Source of the DNA: Ceratobasidium sp. AG-K
Taxonomy: Eukaryota; Basidiomycota; Agaricomycetes; Cantharellales; Ceratobasidiaceae
Reading direction: 5' to 3'
DNA: 64,000 nt
NCBI GenBank assembly: GCA_037039685.1
Contig: JAWNGF010000010.1
Location: forward strand, 806,001-870,000
Shown piece after piece: positions 11,225-19,407 of this stretch. The notes below the pieces were generated by a model. That model was given only the letters and a program-made list of their open reading frames with translations. It did no database searches and was not told the origin of the DNA. Made by a program: the position numbers and the translations under genes. Each line of letters starts with the position of its first letter. Positions within the stretch are counted from its first letter, which is position 1.

Positions 11225-11989
11225 CTACTGCACTGCACAGTCCCTTTCCTTCTTGAGCATATGCTCTTCCAACCCCTCCTCGTCCTCCAAGGTCAGGTCG
11301 ATGGGATTGAAAACAGTGTTTCCCGGTTTGTCCGAGAATTTCTCCCATTCTTCCCAGGTCTCCTCCTTCGTCCAGTCTGCCTTGGTCCAGTCCAAAACCC
11401 TCTTCTGGACCTCTACAAACTCCTCATCCCACTGTCGTACATTGGGCTCTGCTTCCTTCCATGCCGACACGTCAGTCTCCTCCCTCTTCCACCAGTAAGG
11501 TTCCCATTCGATCTTCTCCTTCTGGTATCTGCCCCTCTCCATCCTCCAGTCGCTCAGGTCCTTCTCGTAGTTGGCATCCCAAGCGTCGTTCCACCTGGGT
11601 CGGAGTGTTGGTGGTCTACCCTCATATCCTGGCACCCACTTGCTTGAGTATGCCCCTTCTTGTCCCCATTCCACGACTCCGAGCATATGGGTGGAAAGGA
11701 GGACGACCTCCAAAACCTGGAATGCTGCGCACCCTTGACAAACAAAGATGTCCCTTCGTAGGAGTTGCATGCATGTCGGCCATTTCTTTCTGACCCACTG
11801 GAATTCTCCCAGGTCCGAGTGCAAAATATTGTCCGACGCCCTAAAGTGCATTCTGCCAGAGCTTTGTTGGGACCTTTTGAAGATGTAGAGAGCGGCCCCA
11901 GCGTCAAGGATTCTTGCCGTAGCGAATGCTGGTCCGTCAAGGACGCGGGTGAGGTTGCTGGCAATGGTGGAGCGGGAGACGGCAGGCAT
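11225..11989 (-). CDS. Element B accessory ORF (ORF3), unknown function
   Basis: 254-aa ORF lying after the chromodomain, in a different frame from pol, ending 41 bp before the 3' LTR. The ATG at 11989 has a favourable context (CACCAACAATG) and follows a pyrimidine-rich stretch that resembles a fungal 5' leader, suggesting its own transcript. The frame is open upstream to 12049, but the ATG at 11989 is the better start. The protein is strikingly rich in Trp, Glu and Lys in its C-terminal half (EPYWWKREETD, WTKEETWEEWEKF) and ends with an acidic tail containing NPIDLTLEDEE, which looks like a SUMO-interacting motif. No known retroviral domain is seen. Element A has an ORF in the same place. 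It could be an envelope-position accessory protein or a captured host fragment. Confidence 0.6.
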   Translation of the reverse strand: MPAVSRSTIASNLTRVLDGPAFATARILDAGAALYIFKRSQQSSGRMHFRASDNILHSDLGEFQWVRKKWPTCMQLLRRDIFVCQGCAAFQVLEVVLLSTHMLGVVEWGQEGAYSSKWVPGYEGRPPTLRPRWNDAWDANYEKDLSDWRMERGRYQKEKIEWEPYWWKREETDVSAWKEAEPNVRQWDEEFVEVQKRVLDWTKADWTKEETWEEWEKFSDKPGNTVFNPIDLTLEDEEGLEEHMLKKERDCAVQ

Positions 11990-14900
11990 TGTTGGTGACA
12001 GAGAAGGTTTAGTGAGTAGAGTGAGGAGCGAAGATTGGAGTAGTTGCAAGTTTTGCAGATATCGCTACTGGTTGTTCCCCTCCTCCCTTTTATCTTTCTT
12101 GGGACATAGTTGGATGGTGTTGGAGCTTCAGGGTGTCGGCGTAGCAAGTCCTTGATGATCTTGGACAGGTGGCCAAAATCTTCTGCCCTTTGTTCCGTGT
12201 CTTCTTTGTCCCCATAACCCTTCCATCTGACCCTGTAGAAAAGCCCGTCCTTTGTTTCCTTCCAATCCATGATTTTTTCAACTTCGTATTCTTCTTCTCC
12301 TTCTTCCGTTATGATCGGCGGTGGTCGGGGTTGGTTACGGCTGAATTCAGTGTCTTCTTTGTAAGGGCTGAGCAAATCGATGTGAAAAACAGGGTGCACC
12401 CTCATTGTTGCCGGCAAATCAAGCTCATAAGCGTGTGACCCTATCTTTTGCTTCACAATAAATGGCCCGTGCTTTTTGTTATCCAGTTTCTTTGAAGGTC
12501 TTTTTGTTTGAATGTTCTTTCCCAGCAGCCATACTAGGTCTCCTTCTTGGTACTTGCTCTTTGGCTCTTCCTCCGGGAGCCTTTGGGTTTCCATTGATGC
12601 AATTGCTTTGTCGTGGATTTTCTGCCATTTTCCTGTGATGTTGTTTGCTTCCGGAACCGCTGATTCTTCTGCTGAAATGTTCCACAGTGGTTCCCTCCCG
12701 TAGACAATTTCAAAAGGGGAACTACCTGTTACGCGGTGCTTCTGCAGATTATAGCTGAATTCCGCAATTGGTAATAAGTCCGCCCAATCATCCTACCGGT
12801 AGTTGACGAACGATTGAAGCCAGCCTTCCATCCATTGATTGATTCGCTCCGTTATTCCATCTGTTTGGGGGTGGTAGGCAGTACTGAACCCTGGGCTAGT
12901 TCCAATTTTCTCATAAATGGCCTTCATAAGTTTGGAATTGAAGGTAGTCCCTCGGTCTGAGATCGTGCTTTTTGGAAAACCGTGCAGTTTCCAAACATTT
13001 GTGACAAAAAGATTTGCAAGGTCGCTTGCCGTGTGAGCTTCCTTGCAGGGTATGAAGTGCGCCATTCTTGAGAATTGGTCCACCACTACTAAGATGCTAT
13101 CTGATCCTCTGGATCTTGGTAATTTCACTATGAAGTCGAACACTATGTCCTCCCACGGTCCTTTTGGAATTTCCAGAGGCTTGACCGGAACTATCGATTT
13201 TGATCCCTTTGTCCGTTGGCAAGTTTCACAGGATTCCACGTATCTGTTTACACTTTGCTTCATTCCTGGCCAGAAGTATCTTCTTGATATTAGTTCCAAC
13301 GTTCTAGCCTGTCCTTGATGACCCGCGATTCTTGAGTTGTGGTGAACTCGCATGATGGCCAGCCTGGCTTCTTCATCTTCAGGCACGTAAATCCTTCCCT
13401 TGAACCATAAAAGTCCCTCTTTGAAATCGTATTCTTTTGCACTGTGTTGCAGGGTTTTTGGTAACGTTTCTCTCGATTTGCAGAGTTCTTTGATTTGTGT
13501 CAACCCTTCGTCTGCTTCCTGTGCCTCTTTGATAGTCTCTATGATGTCTGTGTCTACTTGTCCCATAAACACCTTGAACCTTTCGACAGATATCATAACT
13601 TGTTCAGGCGTGGGCGTATCTTCATGGTCTGACCGTCTTGACAATAGGTCCGGTTTAGATGACAGGATGCCAGGGCGGTATATGATGTCAAAGTTACAAG
13701 AAGCAAGCAATTGGTGCCATCTTGCGTGTCGACGGTTGAATGTTCTTGCTTCCTTCCAGAACTGTAGGTTCCTATGATCAGTGTAGATTGTGATAGGGTC
13801 CTTTGTTCCTTCGAGGTACAGCCTCCAGTGTGTTAAAGATTCTATAATTGCCATAAGTTCTTTATTGTGGACGTCGTAGTTGAGCTGAGCCTCGTTGAAA
13901 GATTTTGAAAGAAAAGCAATAGGGTGTAGGTAGCCATCATCTTGCCTTTGTGACAGGATCGCTCCCATTGCTACTCCACTTGCGTCTGTTTCCAAGAAAA
14001 AGGGTTTGTCCGGGTTCGGATGACGTAGAGTTGGTTCCTTGCTGATTTCCGTTTTTAGGGATTCAAACGCTTCCTGTTGATTGTTTCCCCATTCCCATTT
14101 GTTCTCCTTTCTTGTCAGGCTTGTCAGGGGTTTTGCTAATCGGCTGAAATTTGGTACAAATCTTTGGTAGAAATTTGCGAATCCTAGGAATGCTTGGACC
14201 TGCTTGACTGTTCTTGGTTCCTTCCATTCCTTTATTGCTTTGACCTTTTCTTCGTCCATAGAGATGCCCGAATCACTGATTCTAAGTCCAGTGTATGTCA
14301 ATTTGGTGACAAAGAATTCGCATTTTGGAAGCTTTGCGAAATGATTTTCCTCCAGTAAGATTTTCAGTACTTTTCTGACATCCATGGTATGTTGGCTTCT
14401 GTCCTTAGAGAATACTAGGATGTCGTCAATGTATACTATGACACATACGTCGATAAGATCGTGGAAAATGTGATTCATATATCTCTGGAAGATGGCGGGC
14501 GCGTTTTTTAGTCCAAAAGGCATGACAACATATTCGAACAGTCCTTCTTTTGTTCTGAAAGCTGTTTTCCATTCGTCGCCTTCCCTAATTCTGATATTGT
14601 TGAAACCCATACGTAGATCGATTTTGGAGAAAATTTTTGCATCCTTGATTTTATCCAGGAGATCTTCCATTAGAGGCATTGGGAATCTGTTGTCCTTTGT
14701 AATGGCATTTACTCCTCTGAGGTCTTGAACAAGTCGTAGTTGGCGTACTGCCTCTGGGTTTTTCTGATCAATAGGTTTTTTGACAAAGAAACAAGGTGAT
14801 GCAATAGGTGATTTGCTTGGTCAAATCTTTCCTGCTGTGATATCTTCATCCAAGTATTCTCTTAGTGCAACTGACTCTGCTGGAGAGAGTGGGATAGGTC

Positions 14901-15468
14901 TGGCCGGTTTCGGCAGTTCAGCTCCTTCCCTAAAGTCGATGGCGCAGTTGTATGGATGATGATCTGGGATCCTTTTGAATTTCTCTTCACTGAAGACGTC
15001 AGCAAATTCCTTTAATTCCTCGGGTAGGTCGTCTATGGAGGCCGTTTTTCCCTGGATGGGTTCTGGCCACCACGATATGTGCTTCGTTTTCCAATCGATG
15101 ACCGGGTTTGCTTCTTCTAACCATTCCAGTCCTAGGATAAGCTTAGTTTCTCCAGTAGGCATAGCAAAGAAGACTTGTTTGAAGGTTCTTCCTTCCAGGT
15201 CTGGTTCCGGCTTAGCTTTGAAGCGTATTTGGTGAGAGAGTTCCTTCCCCTGGATACCAATTACTTTTCTTGAAGTGGAAAGTTCTATGAGTGGAATATT
15301 GTTGGATCGGGCCCAAGAGATGTCCAAGAAATTCCTAGATGCTCCAGAATCGATGAGAGTTGGGATAAGCTCTGTGATTCCGGCAACGTTTGCGTAAACA
15401 ATGGTTGACTCATTTGTTGCTCTAAAGTACATTGTTTCCGTTGCCGGTTTTTTGGTCTCTCCACACAC
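11554..15468 (-). pseudogene. Element B pol (PR-RT-RNase H-IN-chromodomain) with two stops
   Basis: One continuous frame in element sense, broken by TGA (14823-14821, where CGA Arg is expected) and TAG (12795-12793, probably CAG Gln); both are C-to-T changes. Domains in order: aspartic protease with LIDSGAS; reverse transcriptase with FGLKNAPA and VYIDDILVFS; RNase H (LETDASGVAMGA); integrase HHCC zinc finger (VHHNSRIAGHQG ... CETCQ) and core (SDRGTTF ... TDGITERINQ); and a chromodomain (EEYEVEKIMDW ... YRVRWKGYG, about 12295-12165). The chromodomain's usual WEP is replaced by an EQR-type sequence. Pol lies in the -1 frame relative to gag, so a frameshift would make Gag-Pol. The part of this frame past the chromodomain overlaps ORF3 and looks non-coding. 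Confidence 0.92.
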
Positions 15469-15470
15469 AG

Positions 15471-17303
15471 TTAGAGGGAGACCCCTTCTTTTCCCGAGTC
15501 TTCTATAATTGTTGCCTCCCTTCCTTTAATGCTAGGTTCCGTTGTTATCCATTCCTTGGACGGGCATTTGAACGAACGGTGTCCTTCTTGTCCACACTTC
15601 AGGCACCGGTTGGTTGCTATCCTTGCTTTGTAAACTTTGTTGGGCAGCCGTTTTGTAGAGGATTTTCCGCTGGCGGTTGCTTGAGGTGTCTTCTTTCCTG
15701 TAGAGGTCTTGATTTGTTGCAATTTTTGGTCAATAGAGATTGCGATAGAGATCCACCGGTCCAGTGACAGCTCCTGCTCCATTCCGTCCTTGTTAATTAG
15801 GGTCAATTCGAATCGAGCTAGTTCGGTCTTTACTTCCAGTTTCAGTCCTTCCTTGAATTGGTTGATCAGTGCTTCCTGTCCCCAGTTGACGTCGACCAAT
15901 AAGTAACGGAATTCAGAAGCATAGTTTGCTACCGAATTGTTCTGCCTGCATTTCCTGATATCAATTTCGGCCTTTGCCTTTTTGTTGGGGTCGCTAAATT
16001 GTTCCATGAAGTGGGTCTTGAAGTTTTCCCATGAGGCTAGGCTTTCAATATTTTCTCCTTGGTTTAGTGATCGGAGCAGTACTTGTGCCCAATGGGTGGC
16101 CGCTTTGTTTTCTGATTTGAAGTTGGCGAGTGCTTTGCGGATACGTTCTTCGTGTGAGTTATATTGATCGCCTAGTTGGACGAAATAACTCTCCATTTGA
16201 GTGATGAACATCTCAGCGCCTTCTCCCTTTTTTCCGTCGAAGGAATCTGGGCGTGTAACTTTAGGGCAAAGCGTTCTTCCATTGGTGTTGGTTAATCGTT
16301 GAAGCCTTTGTTCTAGGTCCTCGATCCTGGTTGACTCTGCTTCTGGATGTGGTGGGGAACTTGATCGTCTAGAAGGATGCTCAGTATGTAGCGAAGTTTT
16401 GTCCATTTCTTCCCGAAGGTTGTTGATGGTTTCTTGAATTGTTGTGACTTTTGTAGCAGTAGCGTTTCCCTCTTGTCGTAGGTTTTCTAGCCCCTGAGTT
16501 ACTGCTTTGTTCCATTCAAATTGCCCTTGCCTAGTGGTATTGAGTTCCTCGCGGATATTGTTTACCAGCCCTTGTGTGTTTGTGACCTCATTTCGTAGTC
16601 TGGTTACATCTTGCCCTACTAGGAAGGTATTATGTTCGCTATTCCTCAAGGCATTGAGGATATCCGTGAGTGTTCCTTGTAGGGTGTTGATGGAATCATT
16701 GAAGATTTGTTGGTTATTTGCTAAGACCTGAGTGGATTGTTCTAAACCGTTGAGTCTTCTATCAATAGTTATCCTCATGCCGTCGATAATCCTTAAGAGC
16801 GCGTTGTGTCTTCCAAGGTGAAGATCGTCAAGGTCGTCCAAGTTGTTAATCATGGTTCTACTGCTGGAGCTAGAACTTGAGCTGGGAATTCTAGGGATGT
16901 CTTGTTCTTCCGTTGCTGTTGGTTGCTGGGAATACCCTTGCGGTACATATGGCGGTGCAGGGTTGACTGGTGTCATGGCTTGAGAGCTTATTTGGATCGG
17001 CCCGACATTGGTTATGGTCCCTGTGATCTGTGGGACTTGAGCGGCGTGGGAAATGTGTGGTGTGGGAGGTGGTCTGATAGGAACAAGGGATACGCCTCCA
17101 TGAGCTTCGGGTTGGGGGGAAAAAAACTGTCTTCTGGATCCCAAAGACCATAGTGGGCGCGAGGGTCCTGGGCTTGCATTTGAAACTGGGATTTGGATTG
17201 CGACTGGTGTGGGGTCCTCAGTCATATCCCCTGGTTCCCTAGCAACCATGGTAGGTTCTTCCTGAACGACTGAGATATTCTCAGTGTTGAATGTCCCTGG
17301 CAT
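15471..17303 (-). CDS. Element B Gag
   Basis: 610-aa nucleocapsid precursor in element sense, intact from ATG 17303 to TAA 15471. Long Pro/Ser-rich N-terminus, a coiled-coil-like middle (LEQSTQVLANNQQIFNDSIN and a repeated LRQEGN/NLREEM heptad region), a capsid core (PDSFDGKKGEGAEMFITQME, WENFKTHFMEQFSDPNKKAK) and one CCHC zinc knuckle (CLKCGQEGHRSFKC) near the C-terminus. It packages the element RNA. It is the only undamaged gene of the two big elements apart from ORF3. A GGGAAAA heptamer 16 nt before the stop may direct a -1 shift into pol. Confidence 0.93.
   Translation of the reverse strand: MPGTFNTENISVVQEEPTMVAREPGDMTEDPTPVAIQIPVSNASPGPSRPLWSLGSRRQFFSPQPEAHGGVSLVPIRPPPTPHISHAAQVPQITGTITNVGPIQISSQAMTPVNPAPPYVPQGYSQQPTATEEQDIPRIPSSSSSSSSRTMINNLDDLDDLHLGRHNALLRIIDGMRITIDRRLNGLEQSTQVLANNQQIFNDSINTLQGTLTDILNALRNSEHNTFLVGQDVTRLRNEVTNTQGLVNNIREELNTTRQGQFEWNKAVTQGLENLRQEGNATATKVTTIQETINNLREEMDKTSLHTEHPSRRSSSPPHPEAESTRIEDLEQRLQRLTNTNGRTLCPKVTRPDSFDGKKGEGAEMFITQMESYFVQLGDQYNSHEERIRKALANFKSENKAATHWAQVLLRSLNQGENIESLASWENFKTHFMEQFSDPNKKAKAEIDIRKCRQNNSVANYASEFRYLLVDVNWGQEALINQFKEGLKLEVKTELARFELTLINKDGMEQELSLDRWISIAISIDQKLQQIKTSTGKKTPQATASGKSSTKRLPNKVYKARIATNRCLKCGQEGHRSFKCPSKEWITTEPSIKGREATIIEDSGKEGVSL
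15489..15495 (-). promoter_or_regulatory. Candidate -1 ribosomal frameshift site (GGGAAAA)
   Basis: On the minus strand the heptamer G GGA AAA sits in gag phase (third base of TCG, then GGA AAA) at 15495-15489, 16 nt before the gag stop. It matches the X XXY YYZ rule, and the -1 frame is open from here into protease. A downstream RNA structure was not evaluated. Confidence 0.6.
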
Positions 17304-17473
17304 AGAAGCCTGGCTCTGTGGTCAAGACCTTGCTGGTCCTCCCGCCCGTGCTTGTGCAATATCTTGTTCGTTGAGGGAACTTGTAGGTCTTGAAACTCTA
17401 CTTGGTCCTCTTCTTATTGATAATGGTGTTGCGAGGCGTGACCCTGTGTCCTCTTGAATGGACATGTTTGTTA

Positions 17474-17487
17474 AGCTTGTCTTGTAA
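17474..17487 (-). promoter_or_regulatory. Element B primer-binding site (self-priming type)
   Basis: Just inside the 5' LTR. On the minus strand ACAAGACAAGCT (17485-17474) is the exact reverse complement of AGCTTGTCTTGT in the LTR (17660-17649), which lies 25 nt after the TATATATA box (about 17692-17685) and so is the predicted transcript 5' end. Two extra bases (TT) separate the site from the LTR end. Confidence 0.75.
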
Positions 17488-17946
17488 TGTCGTAAGCTTC
17501 TTCTTGGTGGCTCTGAGACAAGCTGCAATGGAGAGTGGAAGGCACTAAGACCTAAATGACCTCTTGAGCCGCAACACACTTAAGCGTCTGTAGGCTCTTG
17601 AGGGTAGGGGTGGTTCTAAGTGTCACTCAAAGGGAATGTTTAGACAAGACAAGACAAGCTGGGGTTACCAGGCTTGTTGGTCCTCTATATATATTCAGAA
17701 AAGAGGCCAAGTCATACAAGGCGTAGCCACACAAGTCATACATAACAGCCAGTCAGGAGTGTCCATGTGAGTCATGCTGTATGAACAGACATGACTTGTA
17801 CAAAGCACAGCCGCGTTACACAATGTAACAGAATAACCACAAGAAGGTGGCAACGCGGCAAACGGAAACGGGGAACGTAACACAAAGAGGGAAGACAGGT
17901 GGGCGCAACAACGGGCGAGTCCGATGGAGTGAGCTAGCTCACGACA
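17488..17946 (-). repeat. Element B 5' LTR (459 bp)
   Basis: Carries the TATA box (about 17685-17692) and predicted transcription start near 17660 in element sense. Flanked on its outer side by TSD TGTCT (17947-17951). Six CpG-transition differences from the other LTR. Confidence 0.95.
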
Positions 17947-19024
17947 TGTCTCCCACCATTAGGGAATACAAGGGTGACTCCTGGTGGGAAACCCATGAAG
18001 GCAATTTTCAGAAAGAAGTCCTTTTCATTCTGAGAGAATTATTGTTGCGCCATTGTCTCATGGCAGAGAGGTTGGAACATGTCAAACAATGGATCCTACA
18101 TAATAGGGATGATGGAAATATCTGCATCAACCAATTGACAGAAATCATGGACCAGAATTGTGAACTATACAACAAAATGACAGATCAACATAGAATAACA
18201 AGGGACACGGTTTGGGCACAAGGAATTGTATCAAGCAGGAGACCAACGGGTGGTAGTGGAGCAACTGCGGTTCAAACCAACACCCTAACAACCAGTCAAC
18301 TAGGGCTGTTGCTAGGAGGAGGAGCAACAACACAAGGACTGAGGGGCTCCATGATGCAATTTGCACCACCCTCATTGGGAGCAACAGCAGCCCCAACATC
18401 TTCAATCTTTGGGAGTGGAAGAACGGAAAAATCAGAGGCATCCAAACCAACTGAATTCCATGGCAAGCAAGGAGCCAAAGCTAGGGATTTTACTTACTCC
18501 TGCCCAAATTACATTGCTGACTCCCACCTCACCACTGCCACGGATGAAAAGAAAATCCGTCTTATCATTTTGTACCTATGCAGCCCTGCTATTGACTGGA
18601 TTTGCCCTTTCCAAGACCTACACAATCCAGGCGTACCCCAAGCCATTTTCACAAGTCTAGATGTCTTTCAGCAGGAGTGGGAATTAGCTTTTGGCAAGAT
18701 AGAGCAAGTGGAGGTCTACAGACAGAAGTACAAGGCACTTTCCCAGACCAGAACAGTGGTCAAATACCTCACCCAATTCAGGATTCTGTCAGCACTGCTA
18801 GACTACAACAAGCAGACCCTGAAAGACGACTTCTACATGGGACTCAAGGACAACATCAAGGATATGCTAACCTCCCAAGCCTATAATTGTCACAATGCAA
18901 CACTGCAGGAGCTGTTTACCAGGACCCAAGAAATTGATGCCGCCCTCATTGCAAGGAACATGGAGAAAAAGGGAACCAACATTCTGGATAGGGCGACGTC
19001 AAGCAGCACCCAGAAGGGGTAATC

Positions 19025-19363
19025 ATGAGTGCAACAGCACATAGATACCAGAAGGGAGAGGCAACCTACACAGTGACTCCTGGGGGCAGCAAGAAGGGCA
19101 TGACCAAGTCAATTAGCAAGAATAAACATGGTTTCCTCACCCCCAAAGTCAAGTGGGCTGATGGAACAACGTCAGAAATCCCCTTTAGTTTCATCAAACC
19201 AGATGTTTGCCAGGCTAAGGTGGAAGTAGCAGTGGTCACAAGCAAAACCACCTGTTATTGTTGTCAGAAAAAGGGGCATATTGCTAAGGATTGCCGAATG
19301 CAGATAGCAGCCCTGGAAGAAGTTGATACCAGTGATTTGGCGTTGGGAAAAGGCAGCAACTGA
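19025..19363 (+). CDS. Element A nucleocapsid zinc-knuckle ORF
   Basis: 112-aa ORF beginning at ATG 19025, three bases after the gag stop and in the -1 frame relative to it. It contains a CCHC knuckle (CYCCQKKGHIAKDC) and a basic stretch (KKGMTKSISKNKHG), so it is the C-terminal nucleocapsid part of Gag. The frame is also open just upstream of the gag stop, so it probably was fused to gag before a single-base change. It ends at TGA 19361-19363; protease starts about 45 bp on in yet another frame. Confidence 0.75.
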   Translation: MSATAHRYQKGEATYTVTPGGSKKGMTKSISKNKHGFLTPKVKWADGTTSEIPFSFIKPDVCQAKVEVAVVTSKTTCYCCQKKGHIAKDCRMQIAALEEVDTSDLALGKGSN

Positions 19364-19407
19364 GGGGAGCATCAGGCGCCCTAAAGTGGGAATTAGATTG
19401 TGTAGTC

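Larger units (their letters stand above)
10725..17946 (-). mobile_element. Element B: young Ty3/gypsy chromovirus (7222 bp)
   Basis: Complete LTR retrotransposon in minus orientation, inserted in gag of element A with a perfect 5-bp TSD TGTCT (10720-10724 and 17947-17951). LTRs are 459 bp each (17488-17946 is the 5' LTR, 10725-11183 the 3' LTR) and differ at only six positions, all CpG transitions. Order in its own sense: 5' LTR, self-priming site, gag, pol in -1 frame with chromodomain, extra ORF in another frame, polypurine tract (AGGGGGGAGTAA on the minus strand, about 11184-11195), 3' LTR. CpG content is ordinary, unlike A and C, fitting recent arrival. Two nonsense codons in pol make this copy defective. 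Confidence 0.96.
10473..19022 (+). pseudogene. Element A gag, split by element B
   Basis: Capsid-type Gag of element A. The reading frame 10473-10724 (84 codons) is interrupted by B (10725-17946) and resumes after the duplicated TGTCT at 17952-19022 (357 codons). The two parts are in the same frame if B and one TSD copy are removed, giving about 440 aa. The downstream part carries a retrotransposon gag core (KPTEFHGKQGAKARDFTYSC, FQQEWELAFGKIEQVEVYRQ, GLKDNIKDMLTSQ). It stops at TAA 19020-19022, with the zinc-knuckle ORF beginning three bases later. The ATG at 17946-17948 formed by the insertion junction is not a native start. Confidence 0.85.

Noticed and set aside
17847..17949. ATG-initiated start of the 391-aa ORF within the LTR of B
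   Set aside because: The first 35 codons are LTR sequence; the native gag frame begins at 10473 on the other side of the nested element.
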